Of a stretch of 64,000 nt of DNA, positions 17,852 through 27,000 are shown piece by piece; positions within the stretch are counted from its first letter, which is position 1, and each line of letters begins with the position of its first letter. Under the pieces are notes generated by a model. That model saw nothing but the letters and a program-made list of their open reading frames with translations. It had not been told where the DNA came from and made no database searches. The DNA is taken from positions 1-64,000 of the forward strand of contig SFEA01000011.1 of assembly GCA_004557385.1 (NCBI GenBank). Reading direction: 5' to 3'. Origin of the DNA: Bacteroidales bacterium. GTDB taxonomy: Bacteria > Bacteroidota > Bacteroidia > Bacteroidales > Muribaculaceae. Both the position numbers and the translations under genes were made by a program.

Positions 17852-18676
17852 ATGAACAACAAATTGTATAAAATTGGAGAGTTCTCGAAGCTATGCCGTG
17901 TGACGGTGAAAACGCTTCGCCACTACGAGAATATGGGGCTTTTTATGCCGGCACACATCGATGTCTCTACGGGTTACAGGTATTATCACCTGGGGCAGTC
18001 GGTGCGCCTCAGCCGCATTATCCACCTCAAGCGGTTGGGCTTATCGCTCGACGAGATAGCAGCAATGTTTGCCGAGGGCGACGACCGTCCTTGCCTCGCC
18101 ACCATTCGCAGCAAGATTGCCCTCTGCCGTGCCGAGTTGGCACGATTGCAGTTGCAACTGGCGCAGTTGCAGAGTCTCGAGCAACAATCCATCGAAAACG
18201 AACAACTTATGAGTGAATTTTCAATTAAATCGATTGATGCGCGCATCGTGGCAAGCCACCGCCGCATTATTCCTTCCTACGACCAACTTGGCATGATTTG
18301 CTACACTGTGATTGGTCCTGAAATGATGCGCGTGGGCTGCACTTGTCCCGAACCGCAATACTGCTACACCGTTGAACACGACGCCGAACACAAAGATGCC
18401 GACATCGACGTGGAATACTGCGAAGCGGTGGGCGAGATGCACCCCGACACCGACATCTTGCGCTTCTACGAGGCTCCCGCCATACCCAAGGCGTTGTGCT
18501 ACAGCCATCGTGGCGACTACTCGCTGTTTGCCGAGGCTATGGCTCGCATTATGGAATACGTTGAGCAGCAGGGGCTGCAAATCGTGGGCAACCCGCGATT
18601 CTGCTACATCGACGGACCGTGGAACCGCGAGAATCCTGCCGACTACCTCACTGAGGTGCAGGTGCCGGTGGAGTGA
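17852..18676 (+). CDS. MerR-family regulator with GyrI-like effector domain
   Basis: 274 residues from the ATG at 17852 (MNNKLYKIGEFSKLCRV); a GTG two codons upstream is less likely. The N-terminal winged helix-turn-helix is classic (KIGEFSKLCRVTVKTLRHYENMGLFMPAHID, TGYRYYHLGQSVRLSRIIHLKRLGLSLDEIAAMF). A coiled coil (about 95-120, repeated LQLQLAQLQ) follows, and then a GyrI/BmrR-like ligand domain (SIDARIVASHRRIIPSYDQLG ... YCEAVGEMH ... LTEVQVPVE). Such proteins respond to small hydrophobic or cationic compounds. The only candidate target visible nearby is its own MerR-type promoter at 17761. Confidence 0.88.
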   Translation: MNNKLYKIGEFSKLCRVTVKTLRHYENMGLFMPAHIDVSTGYRYYHLGQSVRLSRIIHLKRLGLSLDEIAAMFAEGDDRPCLATIRSKIALCRAELARLQLQLAQLQSLEQQSIENEQLMSEFSIKSIDARIVASHRRIIPSYDQLGMICYTVIGPEMMRVGCTCPEPQYCYTVEHDAEHKDADIDVEYCEAVGEMHPDTDILRFYEAPAIPKALCYSHRGDYSLFAEAMARIMEYVEQQGLQIVGNPRFCYIDGPWNRENPADYLTEVQVPVE

Positions 18677-18709
18677 CTGAACTGTAAATAGACATTATTC
18701 TTATCCCCC

Positions 18710-18742
18710 AAGCCCTGAGGCGCATGCCGCCCCGGGGCTTTT
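18710..18742 (+). terminator. Terminator of the MerR gene
   Basis: AAGCCCTGAGGCG pairs with CGCCCCGGGGCTT with one mismatch and one G-U pair, followed by TTTTGC. Confidence 0.7.
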
Positions 18743-18753
18743 GCTGCCTCGGC

Positions 18754-18784
18754 TTGCCAATTCCGGTTATTTGTTGTAACTTTG
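18754..18784 (+). promoter_or_regulatory. Promoter of the riboswitch leader
   Basis: TTG (18754-18756), 20 bases, then TAACTTTG (18777-18784), placed just upstream of the FMN riboswitch. Confidence 0.6.
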
Positions 18785-18795
18785 CGCCAAGCAAA

Positions 18796-18930
18796 CTCTT
18801 CAGGGCAGGGTGAAATTCCCTATCGGCGGTATAGTCCGCGAGCCTTTTGACGCGGGGCACATAGCCTCGGCGCAGGGCACGAACCGTTGCAACTACGGTA
18901 CCGACAGTTACAGTCTGGATGGAAGAAGAA
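18796..18930 (+). ncRNA. FMN riboswitch (RFN element)
   Basis: The conserved RFN blocks appear in order: CTTCAGGGCAGGGTGAAATT, CCCTATCGGCGGTA, AGTCCGCGAGCC, a variable arm, then ACCGACAGTTACAGTCTGGA and TGGAAGAAGA. The P1 arms CTCTTC and GAAGAAG close the element. It is the FMN sensor that normally controls riboflavin synthesis or transport genes. Here it lies directly upstream of a TonB-dependent receptor, with a terminator-like hairpin between (19042-19066). Confidence 0.93.
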
Positions 18931-19041
18931 TTTGGTTGCACAAATCGGCATTCCTTTGCACGCGGTGTGCATCGTGTTGCTTTCGTGGGGCATTCCGCCT
19001 TTCGCCGGCATACGCGAAGCATGGGTTGCAGGGTTGGCGCC

Positions 19042-19066
19042 GATGGTGTGCCACACATCTTTTTTT
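19042..19066 (+). terminator. Expression-platform terminator of the FMN riboswitch
   Basis: GAT-G-GTGT / ACAC-ATC with a short loop is followed by seven or more T, 57 bases before the receptor start. Its position between aptamer and gene fits FMN-dependent early termination. Confidence 0.6.
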
Positions 19067-19122
19067 CGCAACAAAAGCCTTGAATTGTGAGCCCCGATAC
19101 TAACAATTTAATGCTTTTTTTT

Positions 19123-21435
19123 ATGTCAAAATCAAAGAAGAATTATCTTGTTGCGTTGGGGGCAGCAATTCTGCCAGGTCTTGCCTTTGCCACAGGCATG
19201 GGCGAGCAAATCCCAAGCAACACTCGCGAGGATGCCGACACGGTGCTCTCGCTGCAGGAGGTGACCGTGCGCACTCACTTTGCCGATGCCAACCGCACCC
19301 CGCTTAACCTCACCACCATCACACCGCAGAAAATCAGGCTGCACAGCACGGCGCCCAACTACGTGATGATGCTGCAAGGCATACCTGGCGTGTATGCTAC
19401 GGCGTCGACCGGCAGCTACGGCGACGCTTCGCTGAACATGCGCGGCTTCAAGCAGGACAACATCGCCATTTTGCTAAACGGCATTCCCATTCAAGGCCTC
19501 ACCTCCGGCTCGATGTATTGGAACAACTGGATGGGGCTTGCCGATGCCACTCACAGCGTGCAGGTGCAAAAGGGGCTGGGCACGTCGATGCTTGCCGATT
19601 GCGCCATGGGCGGCAGCGTGAACATCGTCACCCGCACCGCCTCTGCCGTGCCACACATCTCGCTTGGCTTCAACATCAGCGAGTGGGGCACTGCCAAAAG
19701 CAACTTTTCCTATTCAACCGGCAATTTGGGCAAGGGCTGGAGCGCTAATCTGAGCCTGTCGTATGTGAAAGGGTCGGGATATGTGCAATGCACCGACGTG
19801 GAGACGCTGTCCTACCTGCTTTCGGTGAGCAAGACATTCGGCGACGAGCACACGCTCACGTTCACTGCGCTTGGTTCGCCCGAAACGCACGACCAGCGCA
19901 ACACCGAGCTGTCGGACGCCGAGGTGCAACGCTATGGTGCCGACTACAGCAAAAACTGGGGCTATCTCAACGGAAAGCCTTACAGCATAGGCCGCAACCA
20001 TTATTATAAACCCTATTTCACGTTGCAGCACGCTATGCGCGGCGAGCGCCTGAGCATGAACAACTCGGTGTATCTGGCTATTGCCGACGGCGGCGGTCGT
20101 TCAACCTACGCTGCCCGTGGCGCTACGCCGATTATCGGGCATCAGACTCCCGACGGTCACATCGATTTCGACGCCGTAGTGGCTGAAAATCAAGCAGCTG
20201 AAGCTTCGCAAAACATGATGATTGACTTCCTGTCGGGACACACTCAGGCTGGCGCGATTGCTTCGGCTGATTATGTGCTTGACGGCGGTTTCACGGCTTC
20301 GGCTGGTGTGCAATATCAGTATTACGGCACATGGCAAAAGATGAAGGTGCTCGATTTGCTTGGCGGCGACTGCTGGTATGATGCTTCCACGCAGAGCCGG
20401 CTTACGGTGGGCGACTATGTTGGCTCGCGCTACGGACGCACCACCCACCACGCTTCGGCTTACGCCCAGATGCGATACGACGGCGCACGGCTCAATGCCA
20501 ACCTTGGCGTGTCGGTATTCAACGGCAACTATCGCCGCAGTAATCACGCCACCGGCGAGCACTCGCAGTGGGCTCACGGCTGGGGTATGAGTCTCAAGGG
20601 CGGTGTGCTGTGGCACATCTACAAGGATATGGCGCTATACGTGAATGCCGGCTATAATTCGCGCCTGCCTTACGCAGGGGTTTATCTGGCGTCGAGCGAC
20701 CTTAGCGTCACCAACGACATCACCAACGAAAAGAACCTAATGGCTGAAGCCGGATGGCGTGCCAAGTGGCAAGGCGGCGGCTTGGAACTGTCGGGCTATG
20801 TGGCTTCGTGGCGCAACAAGACGCTCACCGTGAGCATTGCTAAGCGTGCCGATGAGGCTGCCGAGAAATATCAGGTAAAAGGGCTCAATGCCCTGCATCT
20901 TGGTGTTGAACTGAACGTATATCAGCAAGTTACGCCGTGGCTTAAACTCTCGGCTTATGCCATGACCGCTTCGTGGAAATGGCGCAACTCGGGCCGTGCC
21001 ATCATCTACGATTCGTATAACGGCGACACGCTCAACGAGTTCACCATAAGTTGCGACGGGTTGCATGTGGGCGACGCTCCGCAAAGCCAGCTCGGCGCGC
21101 AATCCGACGTGCGCCTGCCTGCCGGCTTCTACATCAACGCTTCGTGGCAGATGAACGCCCGCATGTATGCCGATTTCGAGCCGTCGAGCCGCACTGCCGA
21201 CAATCGCGCCGATGCCTATCGACTGCCCACCTATCATCTGCTCGATGCCACCATCGGCTGGACGGGGCATATCACCGACGATGTGAACATCAACCTGTTT
21301 GCCACCGGGCGTAACCTCACTAATTCGCTCTATTTCGAGCGCGGAATCGACGGCGCTAACCACGACCTCGACACCTTCCGCGGCTATCCCGGCGCAGCCC
21401 GCACCATGAGCATCGGCATCCGCCTGCAATACTGA
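19123..21435 (+). CDS. TonB-dependent receptor under FMN riboswitch control
   Basis: 770 residues from the ATG at 19123 (MSKSKKNYLVALGAAILPGLAFA), which gives a proper signal peptide; an upstream in-frame ATG would spoil it. The plug domain covers about 45-165 (LQEVTVRTHFADANRTPLNL, NYVMMLQGIPGVYATAS, LNMRGFKQDNIAILLNGIPIQG, VQVQKGLGTSMLADCAMGGSVNIVTR). A 22-strand-type barrel ends in AARTMSIGIRLQY. It has no carboxypeptidase-like domain and no SusD partner, so it is of the vitamin or metal-chelate receptor class. The riboswitch predicts shut-off by FMN and hence transport of riboflavin or another flavin across the outer membrane. The substrate is inferred from regulation only. Confidence 0.88.
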   Translation: MSKSKKNYLVALGAAILPGLAFATGMGEQIPSNTREDADTVLSLQEVTVRTHFADANRTPLNLTTITPQKIRLHSTAPNYVMMLQGIPGVYATASTGSYGDASLNMRGFKQDNIAILLNGIPIQGLTSGSMYWNNWMGLADATHSVQVQKGLGTSMLADCAMGGSVNIVTRTASAVPHISLGFNISEWGTAKSNFSYSTGNLGKGWSANLSLSYVKGSGYVQCTDVETLSYLLSVSKTFGDEHTLTFTALGSPETHDQRNTELSDAEVQRYGADYSKNWGYLNGKPYSIGRNHYYKPYFTLQHAMRGERLSMNNSVYLAIADGGGRSTYAARGATPIIGHQTPDGHIDFDAVVAENQAAEASQNMMIDFLSGHTQAGAIASADYVLDGGFTASAGVQYQYYGTWQKMKVLDLLGGDCWYDASTQSRLTVGDYVGSRYGRTTHHASAYAQMRYDGARLNANLGVSVFNGNYRRSNHATGEHSQWAHGWGMSLKGGVLWHIYKDMALYVNAGYNSRLPYAGVYLASSDLSVTNDITNEKNLMAEAGWRAKWQGGGLELSGYVASWRNKTLTVSIAKRADEAAEKYQVKGLNALHLGVELNVYQQVTPWLKLSAYAMTASWKWRNSGRAIIYDSYNGDTLNEFTISCDGLHVGDAPQSQLGAQSDVRLPAGFYINASWQMNARMYADFEPSSRTADNRADAYRLPTYHLLDATIGWTGHITDDVNINLFATGRNLTNSLYFERGIDGANHDLDTFRGYPGAARTMSIGIRLQY

Positions 21436-21464
21436 TTTCCCAATAATAAGGCACAAGGCAAGGT

Positions 21465-21496
21465 TTTGCAAAATCGCGCATATTTGCTTAACTTTA
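21465..21496 (+). promoter_or_regulatory. Promoter of the second TonB-dependent receptor
   Basis: TTTG (21465-21468), 20 bases, then TAACTTTA (21489-21496), one base off the -7 consensus. A small hairpin CAAAACC/GGTTTTG follows in the leader (21533-21553). It suggests transcription separate from the riboswitch-controlled gene. Confidence 0.5.
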
Positions 21497-21565
21497 CCCC
21501 GGGTTTTCAGCGTAAGCAATGCGAAAATACACAAAACCACTAAGGGTTTTGCACATTTATATTTT

Positions 21566-23635
21566 ATGAAAAAGAATCAAACAACAATCGTGAGCAGCGC
21601 TAAGGCATGCACTTGGCGCCACTTCGACAACAAGGCTTATTCGGCATTCCGCAGCATAAGCCGCGAGGTGCGAATTGGCGTGCTGGCGGTGGCTACACTG
21701 GCTTCGGCAGGAATGGCTGAGGCATCGGTGGCAGTTGATGCCACTCAGGTGAGCACCGTGAGCGAAGATGGCTTCAGCCGCGAGCTCAACGAACTGGAGG
21801 TGACTGGAAGTCTCGCTCCAATCAATGCCAATCAGGCGGCGCGCATCGTCACCACCATTGGCCGCGAGGAAATTGCGCAGTCGGCTGCGCAGAGTGTTAA
21901 CGACTTGCTCAAACTGGCTTTGGGCGTGGATGTGCGGCAACGCGGCGCCTTTGGCGTGCAGACCGACATCAGCATCGACGGAGGCTCGTTCGACCAAGTG
22001 ACAATCCTGCTTAACGGCGTGAACATCGGAAGCCCGCAGACGGGTCACCTTTCAGCCGATTTCCCGGTTTCAATCAACGACATCATTCGCATCGAAGTGC
22101 TCGTGGGAGCCGCTTCGCGAAGCGTGGGCGGCAGCAGTTTCAGCGGTGCCGTGAACATCGTTACGCGTCCCGATGCCCAAAACCACGTCACCGTCAATGC
22201 CCAGGGCGGCCAGTATGGCACCTTTGGTGGCGGCGCTCAGGTGGCGGCAGGCAGCGGTGTGGTGCGCAACCAGTTCTCGGTGGAATATCGCCGGAGCGAC
22301 GGTGCCACCCAAAACAGCGCGTTCAAGCGCGGCAATGCCTTCTATCAAGGCTCGTATTCGGGCGAGGAGGTGAACGTGGATTGGCAATTGGGCTATTCTA
22401 ATCAGGATTACGGCGCTAACACCTTCTATTCGGCTGCCTATCCCAATCAGCACGAGCAAAACACTCGCTATTTTGTGGCCTTAAAGGCATCAACCAAAGG
22501 AAAAATCAAGTTTGAACCAACCATCTACTGGACGCGCTCAACCGACCATTTCGAACTAATTCATGGCAGCAACGTGGGCGAAAACTTCCACCGCAGCGAC
22601 GTGTATGGCGGTCGCCTGAACAGCTATTTCAACTGGGCTGCCGGCACCACATCGTTTGGCGCCGAGGTGCGCAACGAGGGCATCCTTTCCACCAACCTCG
22701 GACGTCCGCTCGAGGAGAGCGAATATGTGAAGATTCCGGGCAAAGATGGCTTCTACAACAAGCGCGACAATCGCACCAACGTGAGCTACTTTGCCGAGCA
22801 TAACATTCTGCTCAAAGATTTCACGCTGTCGATGGGCGTGGTTGCTAACATGAACACTGCGCTCGACAGCCGTTTCCGCTGGTATCCGGGTGTCGACCTC
22901 TCATGTCGTCCCGCCGATGGCTGGCGCCTTTCGGCTTCGTGGAACATGGCGTTCCGCATGCCCACATTCACTGACCTCTATTATAAGAGTCCTACCACCG
23001 AGGGCAATATCGGACTTAAGCCCGAAAAAACGCAAAACGTGATAGTGGCTGCGCGCTATCAGTCGGCTCCGTTCTGCGCCACTTTGCGCGGATTCTATCA
23101 TCACGGCGTTGACATGATTGACTGGGTGATGTATGCAGCCGACGACATTTATCATTCCGCGAACTTCCGCCTCAACAACCTTGGCGCCGAAGTCACCACC
23201 GACATCAATTTTGCCAACATCTTCAGCAATCAAAACGTGCTGCAGACACTGTCGCTGGGCTACACCTACATCCATCAGACTCGCCACGACAACCAAGAGA
23301 TTTTCAAGAGCAACTATGCGCTCGACTATCTGCGCCACAAGTTCACCGCCCGACTCTCGCACCGCATCTTCGGTCCGCTGTCGGCAACGTGGAACCTGCG
23401 TTGGCAAGACCGTTTGGGCGGCTATCTGGAGTATGTCGATGCAAAGCCAACTGGCAATCTCGTCGAATATAAGCCGTATGCCGTGCTCGACCTCAAGTTG
23501 CAGTTCGTGAAGCCGCGCTACGAGTTGTGGGTGAGCGCAAACAACCTCACCGACCACACCTACCACGATTTCGGCAACATCCCGCAGCCAGGATTGTGGA
23601 TTATGGCAGGCGGCAGCTACCGCTTCAACTTCTGA
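21566..23635 (+). CDS. TonB-dependent receptor with extended N-terminal region
   Basis: 689 residues. The plug includes LNELEVTGSLAPINANQAARIVTTI, VNDLLKLALGVDVRQRGAFG, ISIDGGSFDQVTILLNGVNIG and IEVLVGAASRSVGGSSFSGAVNIVTR. The barrel ends in YRFNF. BtuB-like in size and plug motifs, it probably takes up a vitamin or metal complex. The N-terminus is unusual: about 30 residues (TWRHFDNKAYSAFRSISREV) precede the hydrophobic segment RIGVLAVATLASAGMAEA. Long pre-signal regions of this kind occur in a subset of Bacteroidetes receptors. It follows the FMN-controlled receptor but has its own promoter and a strong terminator, so the substrate cannot be borrowed from its neighbour. Confidence 0.87.
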   Translation: MKKNQTTIVSSAKACTWRHFDNKAYSAFRSISREVRIGVLAVATLASAGMAEASVAVDATQVSTVSEDGFSRELNELEVTGSLAPINANQAARIVTTIGREEIAQSAAQSVNDLLKLALGVDVRQRGAFGVQTDISIDGGSFDQVTILLNGVNIGSPQTGHLSADFPVSINDIIRIEVLVGAASRSVGGSSFSGAVNIVTRPDAQNHVTVNAQGGQYGTFGGGAQVAAGSGVVRNQFSVEYRRSDGATQNSAFKRGNAFYQGSYSGEEVNVDWQLGYSNQDYGANTFYSAAYPNQHEQNTRYFVALKASTKGKIKFEPTIYWTRSTDHFELIHGSNVGENFHRSDVYGGRLNSYFNWAAGTTSFGAEVRNEGILSTNLGRPLEESEYVKIPGKDGFYNKRDNRTNVSYFAEHNILLKDFTLSMGVVANMNTALDSRFRWYPGVDLSCRPADGWRLSASWNMAFRMPTFTDLYYKSPTTEGNIGLKPEKTQNVIVAARYQSAPFCATLRGFYHHGVDMIDWVMYAADDIYHSANFRLNNLGAEVTTDINFANIFSNQNVLQTLSLGYTYIHQTRHDNQEIFKSNYALDYLRHKFTARLSHRIFGPLSATWNLRWQDRLGGYLEYVDAKPTGNLVEYKPYAVLDLKLQFVKPRYELWVSANNLTDHTYHDFGNIPQPGLWIMAGGSYRFNF

Positions 23636-23660
23636 GATAATTAACCCCAAATATTAACCA

Positions 23661-23707
23661 TTGTGGCGCAGTCCGTTGCTTTTATGCCGGGCCGCGCCAC
23701 AAGTTTT
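23661..23707 (+). terminator. Terminator after the second receptor
   Basis: The perfect nine-base stem TTGTGGCGC (23661-23669) / GCGCCACAA (23694-23702) is followed by GTTTTTT. Confidence 0.75.
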
Positions 23708-23731
23708 TTGTGTCAACTGATGGGCGAGTGG

Positions 23732-23916
23732 TTAGCGCTTAATCACTTCGGCTTTGCTGCGTGAGATGAAGCGCACTGTCACGTCGGGGGTTGGCTGTCG
23801 CCATCGGGCGTGCACGAGAATGCCATGTGGCAATCGCCTTCGGTAACCGCTGCCTTGCCTTTTGGCACAACGGTGCTCGCGAGGTTGTAGTTTTTGTCGG
23901 TGATTTGGCATAGTGC
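23732..23916 (-). pseudogene. C-terminal gene remnant with a frameshift
   Basis: On the minus strand a protein-like stretch reads ALCQITDKNYNLASTVVPKG, KAAVTEGDCHMAFSCTPDGD and SQPP. After a shift in a run of five C (about 23785-23790) it continues as DVTVRFISRSKAEVIKR and a stop. No start or body of the gene exists upstream, where the terminator of the amidase gene lies. It looks like the last 60 residues of a secreted enzyme, perhaps a glycoside hydrolase accessory domain. The family is not recognised with confidence. Confidence 0.5.
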
Positions 23917-23945
23917 GCACTTATGAAAAGATATCACGAAAAAGA

Positions 23946-23981
23946 GAGACCGCCGGAATAATATGTTTTTCCGACGGTCTC
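23946..23981 (-). terminator. Terminator of the amidase gene
   Basis: GAGACCGCCGGAA (23946-23958) and TTCCGACGGTCTC (23969-23981) form a 13-base stem with one mismatch. On the minus strand it is followed by TCTTTTT. Confidence 0.75.
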
Positions 23982-24029
23982 CTCAAAAGAGTTATGAATC
24001 AGCTTCACGCGAAGCTAAGAGCATTTTTT

Positions 24030-27000
24030 TTATTTCACGATAATCTTTTCGGTGGTCTTGCCTTGACGGCGGATGTAGATGCCCGGAGTGAGGTTATCGC
24101 CGCTCACGCGAATGCCTTGCAGGTTGAAGTATTCAACCGGAGCATCGACGTCGTCAGCCGAAACAGTGTTGACGCCGGTTGTGGTGAAGCTCTGGCTTGC
24201 AGGCGCTTTAGTTACGAAGCTGCTGTGACCCGGCAGCGCGAAACCTTTCAGCCATTCGCTGCTGTTGCCGCAGATATAGATGTTGCCGGCAAGGTCCCAA
24301 GCAATGTCGTTGAGGTTGGTGCCGATGCCGTGAGTGATGGTCATCTGAGGTTGCAAGAATGGATTATTCTCGGCGTCGTATTCAACGGCGTAGATGGTGA
24401 ACTGAGTCTTAGAGCTTGACACTGCCAAATATTTATAATCTGGCGAGAAGCGCAAACCACCGCCACCGCGCACCACGAGGTCTTTATAGCGTTCCACGCC
24501 TTCCGAGTCGATGTAAACCAGTGCAGGTTGCTCGGCTGTCGGGGTTGCACGATATTGGCAATACCAGATGCCGCCGCGGTTGTCGCGAGCTATGCTGGTC
24601 GACTGTGGCATGATGGTGTACTTGTTGGTGAGGCCGGCAATGTTTTCACCTGCGGAGAGGGCTGTCTCGTTGCCAAGAGCAATCACATCGACGCGGGCGT
24701 TGTAGGTGGCTGAGAGTGTCAGCTTCGACAAGGCAGTGAGTTGCAACTCGTCGCCCGAGCCTTGAATGTCGAGACCCACATTCGGACCGGTGACAAAGTT
24801 GTCGTCGGCATCAACGTAAACATTCGATGAGTTGAATGTGAGGCCCGAAGTGAGCGATGTGAATCGGTCGGTGCTATAAAGGTCGGTGAAGTCCTTAGCA
24901 TAGCAGATGTAGTCGCCGGCGGTGTTGCAACGGCTTACGAAGATGCGGCCGTCGTCAGCCACGCGAACGCGAGCGAGGTCGGCGCCGTATTGCACATAGC
25001 TGTAAGTGAGTCCGCCCATGAATCCGTATTTGTCGGTAGCCGGGTTCTTGATTGGGCTCAACGAAGCATCGAATGCGTAAAGACCGCCACCAATGCCGTT
25101 GCCGCTGGTGCCGCTGATGTATGTAGCGCTTGAGGTTGCTATACCTTCGGTGCAATAGATGTTGCCAAAGTGGTCGCTTTCCATATTGTTGTCGATGTCT
25201 ACGCCGCGTGGGTGATAGAAGCGATAACCGTTGATGTATTCAGGCGCCGACTTAGCTGCGTATTCCACTGCCACTTGCCATGTGTTGTTGCCTTCCTTGC
25301 CTTCGGCAATGATGTCGGTGATGTCGATGTCTTCGGAGTGCAAGCCTGCATCTTGTGCGCCAGTCTCGTGAGTCTTGAGCACATTGCCTTCAGGGTCGAA
25401 GATGGTGATGGTTGTTTTGTCGACAGGAGCGTTGAGCTTGTAGGTTGCTACGAAGCAATTGTCCTTAACAACGCCTTCCAGACCATAGGCAAATGCGTTT
25501 GCGGTGCCGGTAGTCGGGGTGTAAACCGGAGCCGATGCTTCGGTCCACTGATACATCTTGCCATCCACGATGAGGCTCAGCACCAGTTTGGCGGCTGTAG
25601 GCACGTCGGTGGCATCGAGTGTCACGTTGTGGCTGCCGTGAGCCGAGGCATATTTTGCAACCACAGGGGCGATTTCGCACTTCACGTCGATTTCCTTGGC
25701 TTCGCCGAAACCGTCGGTTACGTCGAATAGCTTCAAACCGCAAACAGCGCCGTCAACCACGTTTGGAGTAACCATAAGCGAGCGTCCGGCAAATCGGAAG
25801 TAGTTGGCGCCCATGGCAGCTGCCGGAGCAAGCGTGTTGGTGCCGAGAATGGTTTCCGCCTTGGCGTCGGCGTTGAATTTCCACTCCATTGGCGAGATGA
25901 GGGTGCCGTCGTAGGTGAAGTAAGTCTTGTCGCGAGGCGATACGTTCAGTTCGTAGGCGTCGTTTGTGGTGGTGACGTCGCGGTTGAACGCAGCGCTGCA
26001 GTTGGCACGCGAGGTAGAAACCATAGCGCCGTCGGCGATGCCGAAATTAATTATTCGCATTGCTTGTGAGGTTGCGTTGCCGCCAGTTGTCACAAAGTTG
26101 CCTTCGGCGAGCGTGCCGCTATATGTCATTGTGGTGCCCACCATAGCGCGGTTGTAGTTAGACGAGTATGTAGAAGTGAACCACAGCGACGAAGCACCCG
26201 GCAGACCGGTGTCTTCGTTTTTCTCCCATTTGTAGGCATTCATCGTGCCTCGGCTCACACCGTCGTCCGAGGCAATGCTTTCGCTGAAATGGTTCTTGCT
26301 GAGGCTCACGCCCACCAGCACGCCATCGGCAGTGAGGGCGATGTCCGACAGCTTGAGTTGACCGTTGGCTGGCAATGCGATGGCAGTCTTGTCGATTTCG
26401 GTTACTGTGCCATCTTTCACTGCATAGACATACGGTTCGTTAGTCTCGTCGAGAGCAAGGATGTAAGTCACGCCGTTTTTCTGAATTTGACGACGGATAG
26501 TCTTGCCGGCAAGAACATCGGCAGCCACGAGTTGGCTCTCGCTGGCTGTGCCCATGTTGTATTGCGAGAATAGGTGGAAGCCTTCGGCGCCTTCAACCGG
26601 GTCGGGATAGTTTTCATAGACGATTGTCGGCGGCACATAGCTTTCGCTTTCGAGCGAAATGCGTGTGTATGATGTCTCGGCAGGCTTTACAGTCACGGTT
26701 ACTGCATCAGCCGGCTTATAGCCATCCATTTGCACTTCTACTGTGTAGGTGCCTGCAGCTAAGCCGCTGAACACGAATGCGCCGTTATAATAGTTGTCGG
26801 TGGTGTATTCGCCAACAACACCATCGGCATTCTTCAGTATCGCTTTGGCGCCGTTGAGCGGAAGGTATTTGTCGTCGCTGGTGGCGTTGGCGGTGTAAGC
26901 AGCATCAGAGAATTTCTCGTGCAAGTCGCGCACGATGCCGTAGATTTCGCCTGTCTGCTCTTTTTGCAAGCCAAAATAGTCGGCAAGTCCTCGAGCGTAG

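Noticed and set aside
18810..19103. Leader peptides in the riboswitch region
   Set aside because: The sequence is explained by the FMN aptamer and expression platform; the frames are accidental.
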